64,000 bases of DNA from CAVZXS01 sp963779325 (lineage in GTDB: Bacteria; Bacteroidota; Bacteroidia; Chitinophagales; Chitinophagaceae), in the NCBI GenBank assembly GCA_963779325.1, contig CAVZXS010000002.1, positions 62,001-126,000 of the forward strand, written 5' to 3'. A model generated the notes under the pieces. It had not been told where the DNA came from, searched no databases, and saw only the letters and a program-made list of their open reading frames with translations. Positions 17,812-26,976 of the stretch are shown piece after piece. Position 1 is the stretch's first letter; each line of letters begins with the position of its first letter. The translations under genes and the position numbers were made by a program.

Positions 17812-20800
17812 ATGCCCAAGTTATCTGCATTAAGGCCGGTTCTTATACTGCTGGCCACATTCTTCATTTCTTCCTTTATCTATGCTCAAAAACTGGTGAC
17901 GGGTGTTGTAAAAGACAACAATGGTCCTTTGTTCGGAGCTACCGTATCGGTAAAAGGAACAAATGTTTCAACCTCTTCTGATGCCTCCGGCGCTTTTAGC
18001 ATTACAGTTCCCAAGGGGAGTTCAACACTTGTTGTATCTTCTGTAACGTTTGATTCGAAAGAGATTAAGTTACAGGATGATCAATCAACGGTTGATGTTA
18101 CACTTTCGTTAAGCAACAATGCGCTTGACGAGGTTGTGGTAACCGGTTATACATCGCAAAAGAAAAAGGACTTAACCGGTGCCGTGTCTATTATAAAGAC
18201 AGGGGATTTAACTAAAGTGGCTTCAGCATCCTTTGCACAACAAATTGAAGGTCGTGCATCAGGTGTGCAAGTTACTACATCAGGAGCGGCAGGAGCGGGA
18301 GCTTCCATCAGGATTCGGGGTATCTCTACCTTCACTGCAAATGGCGGTGATCCCCTGATTATTATTGATGGTGTTCAAACAAAAGGACAGTTTTTTAATG
18401 ATATCAACTCTAACGACATTGAGTCAATGCAGGTATTAAAAGATGCCGCAACTACATCCGCTTACGGAATCGGCGCCAATAATGGTGTTATCATTATCAC
18501 AACTAAGAAAGGTAAAAGCGGACAGCCCAAAATTGAATACACCGGCTATTACGGAACGCAAAAGGCTGTAAAAGGATATGATCAATTTATGATTGGTACT
18601 ACACGTGAGTACGCAGACTTGGTTTTTCAATCATATAATAATGCGGGCCTCTGGCCTCTTGCTGCCGCAGATAAGGTGGCGCAAACATATGGTCAGGGAC
18701 CTTCGCCGGTAATACCGCAATATCTCACTCCTTTAGGCGGCACACCTTCCAGCCCCTACTTTTATTCCACCGATCCGGGTTTAAAAAATCTTATTACCAA
18801 AGCAAACCAACAGGGTACGAATTGGTGGGATGCCGTTATGCAGGCTGCACCGATTACTGAACATAATTTAAGTGCATCGGGCGGTAGTGATAAGGGAAAA
18901 TATTTCTTCAGTTTTAATTATTATAATCAGGAAGGCACCATGCGGTATACGGATTTCAAACGTTATACTGTAAGAGGCAATACTGAATTTAAAGTAAAGG
19001 GCTTTACGTTCGGTGAAAATATGCAGATAGGGTTTTCTAACAGTGTAGGTTTGCCGGGCGGTAACCAGAGTGAACAAAACATTTTGGTTTCCGGTATCTT
19101 AAAACAACAACCTATTATTCCTGTTTATGACGAAGGCGGCAATTTTGCCGGTTCCAAAAATTTTGGTAACGGACGTAACGGTTTAGCTGAGTTATTTCGC
19201 AATAAAGATAACAGGGGAGAATTTTTTAAGCTGGTGGGAAACATTTATTCAGAAGTTAAATTCCTGAATCATTTTTCGGCCAGGGTTAATTTTGGTATTA
19301 ATTACGGAATTAACTTTTTTAAGAATTTTACTTTTATAGATCCTGAGGCGGACGAACCAAGAGGATCAAATGGCTTTAGTGAAAACACACAACGTTTTAA
19401 CGGATGGATACTCAATCAACAGTTAAACTATGATAACCAAATTGGTAACCATAGCTTTAAAGTTACAGGGTTGCATGAAGCCCAGTTGAACCTTTTCAGG
19501 CAAGTTGGAGGAAGTCTGAATAACTATTTTCTTCAAACACCTGATTTATGGTATTTGCAAACAGGTCTTGCTGATCCTGCCACTCGAAACGTAAGCAGTT
19601 TCGGCGGTTCGGGACCTGCTAAAGAAAGCTATATGGGCAGGGTAGAGTATGGATATAAAGGAAAATATCTTTTAAATGCCACAGTACGACATGATGAAAG
19701 TTCCAATTTCCCGATTTTAAAAGGGGGAACTTTTGGGGGCGTTGGTCTGGCCTGGATAATATCTGATGAAACATTTATGCAGCAGGTAAAAAATGTAAAC
19801 AGCCTGAAATTAAGAATCGCTTACGGTACAACCGGAAATGATGTAGTTGATGGCGGCAGGCGTTATTCTTCTTTCGGCGGCGGTGCAGGTACCACTTTTT
19901 ATGATATTAACGGTAGCAACACTTCTACTATTCCGGGCTTTACTGCTCAATCCGTAGGAAACCCCGGGTTGAAATGGGAAACCCAAACGCAGAGTAATGT
20001 AGGTATTGATGCGGTCGTACTGAATAATCGTTTGGATGTTTCTTTTGACATTTACAACAGGACGAATGAAGATTTCCTTTTTGCTCGCCAGTTCCCCGGC
20101 ACATTCCCTTATGATGTGCAATCCCCGGTTGAAAACATCGGAAAGATTTCCAATAAAGGAGTTGAATTTAACGCTACCTGGAGAGATAACATTAATAAAG
20201 ATTGGAGCTATAGTATCGGATTGAATTTTACCCGTAATAAAAATAAAATTGAAGATCTTGCGAACGAATTGGGTCTGACTACTTTTTTCCCGATAGGTGT
20301 GGAAACAAGAATTGGCCCCTTGGTACGTCATGAAATTGGAAAGCCGGTGAGTACATTTTACGGATACACTTTAGATGGAATTTTTCAAAATGCCGCCGAA
20401 GTAGCCGCCGCCCCCACACAATCGGGAGCAAGAGTTGGTGCTTTCAGATGGAAAGATATGAATGGTGACAAAAAAATTGATGACCTGGACAAAGGTGCAA
20501 TTGGTAATCCCAATCCCAAATTCATTTTTGGACTTAATCTTACAGCAGCTTACAAAGGATTTGATTTTTCTATGTTCTTAAATGGCTCGCAAGGCAACGA
20601 AATATTTAATTACACCCGTTATTTTACTGATTTCTTCGGTTTCAACGGAAATCGTTCGCAGCGTATGTTGAATGAATCATGGACACCTACACGTACTAAT
20701 GCTAAATTACCGCAACTTAATGTAAATGATAACTCCAGCTTTGCTCCAAGTACATATTATGTAGAGGACGGGTCTTACCTGCGCTGCAGAGTATTGCAAA

Positions 20801-21024
20801 TTGGGTTTAAGATTCCTGCAAGTACATTAAAGAGATTTAAGATCGATAATTTAAGGGTTTATTTACAGGGCCAGAATTTATTTACCATCACAAATTATGG
20901 AGGTCTTGATCCTGCTTTAGGAACCCGCTCAGGCGGTAATGCCCCTGATCCGTATTTCGGAATTGATGGCGGTAACTATCCAAGTTCAAAAGTTTTAAGT
21001 GCGGGATTGACACTCACTTTTTAA
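17812..21024 (+). CDS. SusC/RagA-family TonB-dependent outer-membrane transporter
   Basis: 1070 residues from ATG 17812, which places the signal peptide (ALRPVLILLATFFISSFIYAQ) at the N-terminus; the frame is open further upstream but without a signal. A carboxypeptidase-regulatory-like domain (VTGVVKDNNGPLFGATVSVKG) is followed by the plug (DEVVVTGYTSQKKKDLTGAV, IRIRGISTF, SAYGIGANNGVIIITTKKG) and the 22-strand barrel, ending in LSAGLTLTF with terminal Phe. It would import oligosaccharides with its SusD partner 27 bp downstream. The shared promoter block and the neighbouring xylanase suggest xylo-oligosaccharides (inference). Confidence 0.95.
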   Translation: MPKLSALRPVLILLATFFISSFIYAQKLVTGVVKDNNGPLFGATVSVKGTNVSTSSDASGAFSITVPKGSSTLVVSSVTFDSKEIKLQDDQSTVDVTLSLSNNALDEVVVTGYTSQKKKDLTGAVSIIKTGDLTKVASASFAQQIEGRASGVQVTTSGAAGAGASIRIRGISTFTANGGDPLIIIDGVQTKGQFFNDINSNDIESMQVLKDAATTSAYGIGANNGVIIITTKKGKSGQPKIEYTGYYGTQKAVKGYDQFMIGTTREYADLVFQSYNNAGLWPLAAADKVAQTYGQGPSPVIPQYLTPLGGTPSSPYFYSTDPGLKNLITKANQQGTNWWDAVMQAAPITEHNLSASGGSDKGKYFFSFNYYNQEGTMRYTDFKRYTVRGNTEFKVKGFTFGENMQIGFSNSVGLPGGNQSEQNILVSGILKQQPIIPVYDEGGNFAGSKNFGNGRNGLAELFRNKDNRGEFFKLVGNIYSEVKFLNHFSARVNFGINYGINFFKNFTFIDPEADEPRGSNGFSENTQRFNGWILNQQLNYDNQIGNHSFKVTGLHEAQLNLFRQVGGSLNNYFLQTPDLWYLQTGLADPATRNVSSFGGSGPAKESYMGRVEYGYKGKYLLNATVRHDESSNFPILKGGTFGGVGLAWIISDETFMQQVKNVNSLKLRIAYGTTGNDVVDGGRRYSSFGGGAGTTFYDINGSNTSTIPGFTAQSVGNPGLKWETQTQSNVGIDAVVLNNRLDVSFDIYNRTNEDFLFARQFPGTFPYDVQSPVENIGKISNKGVEFNATWRDNINKDWSYSIGLNFTRNKNKIEDLANELGLTTFFPIGVETRIGPLVRHEIGKPVSTFYGYTLDGIFQNAAEVAAAPTQSGARVGAFRWKDMNGDKKIDDLDKGAIGNPNPKFIFGLNLTAAYKGFDFSMFLNGSQGNEIFNYTRYFTDFFGFNGNRSQRMLNESWTPTRTNAKLPQLNVNDNSSFAPSTYYVEDGSYLRCRVLQIGFKIPASTLKRFKIDNLRVYLQGQNLFTITNYGGLDPALGTRSGGNAPDPYFGIDGGNYPSSKVLSAGLTLTF

Positions 21025-21051
21025 TGATTTTAAAAATAAAATATAAAAATT

Positions 21052-22788
21052 ATGAAAAATAAATGGATAAAAATTTTGGGAGCCTTTATGATCGGGGCGA
21101 CTATTTTTGCCTGTAAAAAATCATTCTTAGAAAGACCGCCTGAAGGTTCCTTCAGTGAAACAAACCTTGCTAATGCAAAAGGTATCGGCACTACTATTAT
21201 TGCAGCCTATGCATTGTTAGATGGCTGGTCGGATAATGGTTGGAATAATGCAGCCGGTAACCCTTGGCCCGTTGCAGGGAGTAACTGGGTATGGGGTAGT
21301 GTAACTACTGATGATGCGTATCCCGGTTCTCAACCCAATGACCAACCAAGTGTTGAATCAGCCAACAGGTATGATTTTGCGGCGGGTGATCCTTATTACA
21401 GGGCAAAATTTCAGCAATGTTATGCAGGTGTAGGAAAGACTAATGTTTCTCTACGCTTAATTAATGCAGCAACAGATCTTACACCTGTTGAAAAAGGACA
21501 GTTGACAGGAGAAGCAAAGTTTTTAAGAGCGCATTATCATTTTGATGCATATAAAATGTGGATCAATATTCCTTTTATTGACGAGAATGTTACTGAGTAT
21601 CGTCAAAAAAATGATGTTGATGTTTTCCCGAAGATTGAGCAGGATTTTAAGGATGCCATCGCCGGTTTGGCTGAAGTAAGTTCAACATCATCAGGGCGTG
21701 CAACCAAAGGGGCGGCACAAGCTTATCTTGCCCGAGCTTATATGTTTGTAGGTAAATATGCGGAAGCCAAGCCATTATTGCAGGCTGTCATTACAGGTAA
21801 TAAGTATTCATTGGTAGATAACTTTCATGATAATTTTGATGCATCAAAACAGAACAATACAGAAATGTTATTTGCTTACAAGGCATCTGTAAATGATGGC
21901 GCCGGTGAAAGCGCTAACGGTAACTGGGGCGATCGGTTGAGTTTCCCGCATGGTAATGCGCCTGTAACGCAGTGTTGCGGTTTTCATCAACCTTCACAAA
22001 ATTTGGTAAACGCCTTTAGAACAGACGCAGCGGGGTTACCTTTATTTACGACATTCAATACTACATTAGCGAATTTTGCCACAGATGTTTTTGATCCAAG
22101 ATTAGACTGGACTGTCGGCAGAACCGGTGAGCCATACATGGACTGGGGTCCTCATCAGAATGATTGGGTACGTGATGGTGGTTATTGCGGTTTTTTTGCG
22201 CCAAAGAAAAACGTCTTTCATAAGGGGCAATTAAATACGTTATCTACGGCAAGTGGCTGGTCATCTGCTCCCAATGCTATTGATATTCCTTTTATTCGTT
22301 ATTCGGATGTATTATTAATGGCTGCTGAGTGCGAAATTGAAACCAATGGTGATCTTACCTTGGCACGTACTTATATTAATCAAGTGAGAGCAAGGGCCGG
22401 TAAGTTTGTACAGGGCGCCGGTACCTCCGAAGCAACAATTTCTGCTCCTTTAACCGGCGGAGCCGGAACGGTAAATGGTACTAATTATAGAGTGAGCCAA
22501 TATACTGTTGCTTTTGCCAACCAGGCAGAAGCAAGAAGAGCTTTACGTTGGGAAAGAAGATTAGAGTTGGCAATGGAAGGTTATCGCTTTTTCGATCTTC
22601 GTCGTTGGAATGATTTGCAGACGCTAACTGATTTTCTTACTGTTGAAAGTACAAGAAGAACGCAATTGTATTCAGGTACGCAACAACCTACAGCTACAAA
22701 GTTGAAGTATTATCCTTTGCCGGCTGTAGAAATTGAATTGAGTAAGATTGATGGTGTACCGCAACTTAAACAAAATACAGGATATTAA
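21052..22788 (+). CDS. SusD/RagB-family surface glycan-binding lipoprotein
   Basis: 578 residues. Lipoprotein signal with lipobox IFAC (Cys21). The SusD features are KSFLERPPEGSFSE near the N-terminus, GEAKFLRAHYHFDAYKMW, the TPR-like helices AQAYLARAYMFVGKYAEAKPLL, and RRALRWERRLELAMEGYRFFDLRRW near the C-terminus. It caps the SusC channel and binds the glycan outside the cell. It is the second gene of the susCD pair and is followed by a strong terminator. Confidence 0.95.
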   Translation: MKNKWIKILGAFMIGATIFACKKSFLERPPEGSFSETNLANAKGIGTTIIAAYALLDGWSDNGWNNAAGNPWPVAGSNWVWGSVTTDDAYPGSQPNDQPSVESANRYDFAAGDPYYRAKFQQCYAGVGKTNVSLRLINAATDLTPVEKGQLTGEAKFLRAHYHFDAYKMWINIPFIDENVTEYRQKNDVDVFPKIEQDFKDAIAGLAEVSSTSSGRATKGAAQAYLARAYMFVGKYAEAKPLLQAVITGNKYSLVDNFHDNFDASKQNNTEMLFAYKASVNDGAGESANGNWGDRLSFPHGNAPVTQCCGFHQPSQNLVNAFRTDAAGLPLFTTFNTTLANFATDVFDPRLDWTVGRTGEPYMDWGPHQNDWVRDGGYCGFFAPKKNVFHKGQLNTLSTASGWSSAPNAIDIPFIRYSDVLLMAAECEIETNGDLTLARTYINQVRARAGKFVQGAGTSEATISAPLTGGAGTVNGTNYRVSQYTVAFANQAEARRALRWERRLELAMEGYRFFDLRRWNDLQTLTDFLTVESTRRTQLYSGTQQPTATKLKYYPLPAVEIELSKIDGVPQLKQNTGY

Positions 22789-22827
22789 AATTTAGTAGTT
22801 TTTAATCAGTAGTAGTAGTTAGTTTTG

Positions 22828-22867
22828 AAATGAAAAGGGGCACTGGCATCAGTGTCCCTTTCATTTT
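22828..22867 (+). terminator. Terminator after susD
   Basis: Arms AAATGAAAAGGGGCACTG and CAGTGTCCCTTTCATTTT around GCAT form a long, nearly perfect hairpin with flanking A and T runs, 40 bp after the susD stop. Confidence 0.8.
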
Positions 22868-22926
22868 AAAAAAAGGTTTTTGTATTGGTACAAATAGTTA
22901 ATACCGAATCGCCATAGTAGATAGTA

Positions 22927-22966
22927 CCCGTCCGTGCCGGCACGCCCGCCTCGGAACGGAACGGGC
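22927..22966. repeat. Intergenic GC-rich palindromic repeat
   Basis: CCCGTCCG ... GGAACGGGC with an inner palindrome GTGCCGGCAC. It is related in form to the CCCGCCCG/CGGGCGGG elements found inside xylA and the ASPIC gene, here in an intergenic site. Confidence 0.65.
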
Positions 22967-23107
22967 AGGGCAATTAAATACTTACTCAGACTCTCGGTAT
23001 TCTTGTCCCGATTTGCTTCGGGGATACCAATTATTTTGAATTATGTAATAAATAAATTTGGTATAACTTGCCCGTACTACGAGCAACTGAAAATTGTGAT
23101 TTGAATT

Positions 23108-26100
23108 ATGAAGAGATTAATTATTATCAGCGTTCTTTCGGTTGGTATATTTTATTTATACTCCTGTAAATCTGATAAGAAAGATAAATATACTCCCCCG
23201 GCTGATCCTTTATTTGTAAAATTAGGTTCGGCACAGACCGGTGTCGGGTTCGCCAACCTTGTTGAGGACGGACAAGATTATAATATTCTTTCTTACCGAA
23301 ATTTTTACAACGGCGGCGGCGTAGCTTTGGGCGATATTAATAATGACGGCCTGCCCGATATTTTTTTAACGGCTAATTTGGGTGAAAGCAAACTGTACCT
23401 GAATAAAGGCAACTTTCAGTTTACTGATATTACTGCAGCTACCGGTATTAAAAGTAAAAGAGGATGGCGCACAGGTGTAACCATGGCCGACGTAAATGCG
23501 GACGGCTGGTTGGATATTTATGTATGCAACAGCGGCGATATAAAAGGCGATAATAAAGAGAATGAGTTATACATCAATCAACACAATAATACTTTTAAAG
23601 AAGAAGCAAAGGCATACGGACTAAATGACCCGGGTTATACTACACACGTTTCTTTTTTTGATTATGATCTCGACGGTGATTTGGATTGCTACATCCTGAA
23701 TAACAGTTTTGTCGATGTACGGAAATTTGATTTGGAAGAAGTGCGAAAAGTTAGGGATACATTGGGCGGTCATAAACTGATGCGTAATGATGGCGGCCGT
23801 TTTACAGACATAAGTGAATATGCAGGCATAGCCGGAACAAAAATAGCGTATGGCTTGGGAGTTTCAGTAGGCGATGTAAATGGTGATATGTACCCCGATA
23901 TATATGTCAGTAACGACTTTTATGAAAAAGACTATCTCTACATTAATCAGCAAAACGGAAAATTTAAAGATGAGTTGCCGGAAAGAATGGGACATATATC
24001 TTCATCAAGCATGGGCGCCGATATTGCTGATTTGAATAATGATGGATACATGGATATTGTGACTACCGATATGCTGCCCGAAGATGAGTACCGGGTAAAA
24101 ACCATGACCAGGTTTGAACAGTATCACGTGGAGAATATGAAGTACCGTTATTCTTTTCATTACCAGTACCCGCAAAACAGTTTGCAATTAAACAATGGCG
24201 ACGGTACGTTTTGCGAAACAGCTTTTCTTTCCGGCATTGCTGCTACGGACTGGAGTTGGGGAGCTCTTCTGTTTGATTTTGATAACGACGGATACAAAGA
24301 TATTTATATAAGTAACGGCGTATACCGTGATATCAGCGATATGGATTTTTCGGATTTTTTGATGGATAAAAAAAATGTCGAAAAGATTATTGCAAAAAAA
24401 GGCAGTTATGATTTCAGGGATTTTTTACCATACATACCTTCTACAAAATTACCTAACTACGGTTATGTAAACCAACGGAATCTTACGTTTGTAAATAAGG
24501 CCGATGAGCTGGGGCTGGGCGAACCGTCATTCAGCAACGGGGTAGCTTATGCCGATATGGACAATGACGGTGATATGGACCTGGTGGTAAATAATATTAA
24601 TGCACCTTGTTTTATTTATAAAAATGAAGCGCAAAGAAAATCAGGCAATCATTTTTTAAAAATCAGTTTGAAAGGAAATGCAGCGAACCCTTACGGAACA
24701 GGAGCATGGATTAATCTGTATGCCGGTAATGAAAAACAGGTAATACAAAATTCACCGGTACGCAGTTTTCAAAGTTGTGTAGATACGAAAATTATATTTG
24801 GTTTGGGTAAAGCCGTGAAAGCTGATTCGATAGAAGTAATTTGGCCTGACAGAACAAAACAATTGTTGTATAACGTTGCCGCTGACAAAGAAATTACTGT
24901 ATCACAAAAAGATGCAGATAAAAAATTTATTCCTCTTTCGGAGCCTGCACAAATATTTGCTGATAAAACTGTCGGTTTAACCGGCAACGAAGCAAAACAT
25001 ACTGAAAATCGGTTTAGTGATTTTGATGCTGAAATATTACTCCCTTACATGTTGTCAACCCAGGGCCCTGAATTAGCCCAAGCTGATGTTAACAAAGACG
25101 GACTTATTGATTTATTTATAGGTGGCGCTGTCGGCGACCCCGGTAAATTGCTTCTACAAACCGGGAACGGATTCAAAATAGCTAGGCAGACGGTTTTTGA
25201 AACCGATAAAGAATTCGAAGATGCCGGCGCTTCTTTTTTTGATGCAGATAAAGATGGAGATGAAGATTTATTAGTCGTATCAGGGGGTTATCAATATGAT
25301 CAGGGTAGTTCGTTGCTGGCAGCAAGATTATATATGAATGACGGAAAGGGAAATTTCTCAAAAGGACAAATGCCCGATGTTTCAACAAATGCTTCCTGTG
25401 TAAGGGTAAGTGATTTTGACAAGGATGGTTTTCAGGATGTATTTATCGGCGGCAGAGCTATTGCCGGTAAATACGGATTACCCGGAAGGAGTTTTTTATT
25501 ACATAATAAGAACGGGACATTGGTAGATGAAACACCCGCAGTGCTTAAAGAACCGGGTATGGTTACCGATGCTGCATGGAGCGATATAAATAATGATTCT
25601 TATCCTGATTTATTATTGACAGGTGACTGGATGCCCGTAACTTATTTTTTAAACAATAAAGGAAAGGTAGAAACAAAAAATACTGTCAGTAATTCATCAG
25701 GGTTATGGAATTGTATTACAGCGGCCGATATTGATAAAGACGGTGATGCGGATTTTGTATTGGGTAATTGGGGTCATAATACGCAATTCAAAGCATCGGC
25801 CGAAAAGCCCATGGAAATGTATGTGAATGATTTTGACGGCAATGGCAGTTCAGAAGCGATCATAACTTATTATTGGCCCGACGGGGAAAGTCATTTATAT
25901 AATTCTAAAGTAGATATTACTTCGCAATTACCTTTTTTGAAGAAAAAATTTCTTCAGTATAAAGATTACGCCGGTAAATCAATCAATGATGTATTTAATA
26001 CCGGTTTAGTTGATAAGTCTGTAAAGCTTATCATTCAAACGCTTTCTTCTTCTGCTCTGATAAATGAAGGCAACGGCAGTTTTAAATTAAGTCCGTTGCC

Positions 26101-26407
26101 GGAAATGGCGCAGTCTTCTGCGATATTTGCAATTAGCGCTGATGATTTTGACAAGGACGGCAATATTGATATTTTTACAGGCGGCAACTTTTGGGATATA
26201 AAACCTGATATAGGCAGGCTTGATGCAAATGCTGCCGGTTTATTGCGGGGAGACGGAAAAGGCGGGTTTAGTTTTGTGCCGGCTAATAAGTCTGGTTTAG
26301 CAGTTAAGGGCCAGGTGAGAGATATAGCGGCGGTATCTGTTAAGAACAATAAATTATTGGTATTGGCAAGAAATAATGATAATATAGTTTTTCTTCAAAC
26401 AAAATAA
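23108..26407 (+). CDS. Large FG-GAP/ASPIC-UnbV repeat lipoprotein
   Basis: 1099 residues. The lipoprotein signal has lipid Cys20 (LYSC). It shows the same three-part layout as the gene at 1956: FG-GAP/VCBS repeats (DINNDGLPD, DVNADGWLD, DYDLDGDLD), an ASPIC/UnbV segment (~525-600, GTGAWINLYAG...SPVRSFQSCVDTKIIFGLG) and a second FG-GAP block to ~1060. It is presumably an outer-membrane or surface lipoprotein binding calcium; the substrate is unknown. It opens the second ASPIC module, with DUF1573 following after 19 bp. The paralogue at 1956 carries two inserted elements that are absent here, so this copy serves as a clean reference. Confidence 0.92.
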   Translation: MKRLIIISVLSVGIFYLYSCKSDKKDKYTPPADPLFVKLGSAQTGVGFANLVEDGQDYNILSYRNFYNGGGVALGDINNDGLPDIFLTANLGESKLYLNKGNFQFTDITAATGIKSKRGWRTGVTMADVNADGWLDIYVCNSGDIKGDNKENELYINQHNNTFKEEAKAYGLNDPGYTTHVSFFDYDLDGDLDCYILNNSFVDVRKFDLEEVRKVRDTLGGHKLMRNDGGRFTDISEYAGIAGTKIAYGLGVSVGDVNGDMYPDIYVSNDFYEKDYLYINQQNGKFKDELPERMGHISSSSMGADIADLNNDGYMDIVTTDMLPEDEYRVKTMTRFEQYHVENMKYRYSFHYQYPQNSLQLNNGDGTFCETAFLSGIAATDWSWGALLFDFDNDGYKDIYISNGVYRDISDMDFSDFLMDKKNVEKIIAKKGSYDFRDFLPYIPSTKLPNYGYVNQRNLTFVNKADELGLGEPSFSNGVAYADMDNDGDMDLVVNNINAPCFIYKNEAQRKSGNHFLKISLKGNAANPYGTGAWINLYAGNEKQVIQNSPVRSFQSCVDTKIIFGLGKAVKADSIEVIWPDRTKQLLYNVAADKEITVSQKDADKKFIPLSEPAQIFADKTVGLTGNEAKHTENRFSDFDAEILLPYMLSTQGPELAQADVNKDGLIDLFIGGAVGDPGKLLLQTGNGFKIARQTVFETDKEFEDAGASFFDADKDGDEDLLVVSGGYQYDQGSSLLAARLYMNDGKGNFSKGQMPDVSTNASCVRVSDFDKDGFQDVFIGGRAIAGKYGLPGRSFLLHNKNGTLVDETPAVLKEPGMVTDAAWSDINNDSYPDLLLTGDWMPVTYFLNNKGKVETKNTVSNSSGLWNCITAADIDKDGDADFVLGNWGHNTQFKASAEKPMEMYVNDFDGNGSSEAIITYYWPDGESHLYNSKVDITSQLPFLKKKFLQYKDYAGKSINDVFNTGLVDKSVKLIIQTLSSSALINEGNGSFKLSPLPEMAQSSAIFAISADDFDKDGNIDIFTGGNFWDIKPDIGRLDANAAGLLRGDGKGGFSFVPANKSGLAVKGQVRDIAAVSVKNNKLLVLARNNDNIVFLQTK

Positions 26408-26426
26408 TTTTATAAAATTTATATAA

Positions 26427-26900
26427 ATGAAAAAGTTGTTTAAAAATACCTGGTTTCAAATTTTGTTTTTCGGCATACTGGTTGGCGGAGTACTTATCGT
26501 CATTGATAATCAATTTGGAATACTCGGGGGCGAAAAAAAACCGGGCGGTACATACAATGGCCCTGTGACTGTAGATAAAGACAAAACTTATTTTACCGAA
26601 ATCAGTTTAAGCGAAGCAGGTTATGATTTTGGTAAAGTAAAGGAAGGTGATACGCTTTCACATGTGTTTAAAATGAAAAATACCGGCAAAGAGCCGCTTA
26701 TTATTTATAAAAGCGTCGGTTCATGCGATTGTGTCGGAACGGATTTTCCTAAAGATATGATAGCCCCGGGCAATGAAGCTACACTCACAACTTATTTTAA
26801 TACTAAAGGAAGAAAAGGTCCGCAGAACAGGACAATTACACTTACGTGCAATACGGAACCTGCGGATATAATGTTGACGATAAAAGCCGACGTGCAATAA
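26427..26900 (+). CDS. DUF1573 protein, membrane-anchored
   Basis: 157 residues. An N-terminal hydrophobic segment (~9-27) acts as signal or membrane anchor. Residues ~55-155 are a DUF1573 Ig-like fold: YDFGKVKEGDTLSHVFKMKNTGKEPLII, the Cys pair in SVGSCDC, and PGNEATLTTYFNTKGRKGPQNR. DUF1573 proteins are common periplasmic or cell-surface proteins of Bacteroidota with unknown role. It sits between two ASPIC genes, 19 bp after the first and 76 bp before the second, and is probably in the same transcript. Confidence 0.88.
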   Translation: MKKLFKNTWFQILFFGILVGGVLIVIDNQFGILGGEKKPGGTYNGPVTVDKDKTYFTEISLSEAGYDFGKVKEGDTLSHVFKMKNTGKEPLIIYKSVGSCDCVGTDFPKDMIAPGNEATLTTYFNTKGRKGPQNRTITLTCNTEPADIMLTIKADVQ

Positions 26901-26976
26901 CCAAAGATTATCCTTTACAGTACGGATTTTTAATAAGCAGCCTTGCCGCTATTCTGCTAAATGCTTTGACAGCGTA

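Larger units (their letters stand above)
22789..23107. other. Intergenic region between susD and the second ASPIC module
   Basis: 319 bp. It holds the susD terminator, a GC-rich palindromic repeat (22927-22966) and a small inverted repeat TCCCGATTTGCTTCGGGGA (23006-23024). No gene is seen, and no promoter for the next gene could be fixed. Confidence 0.6.
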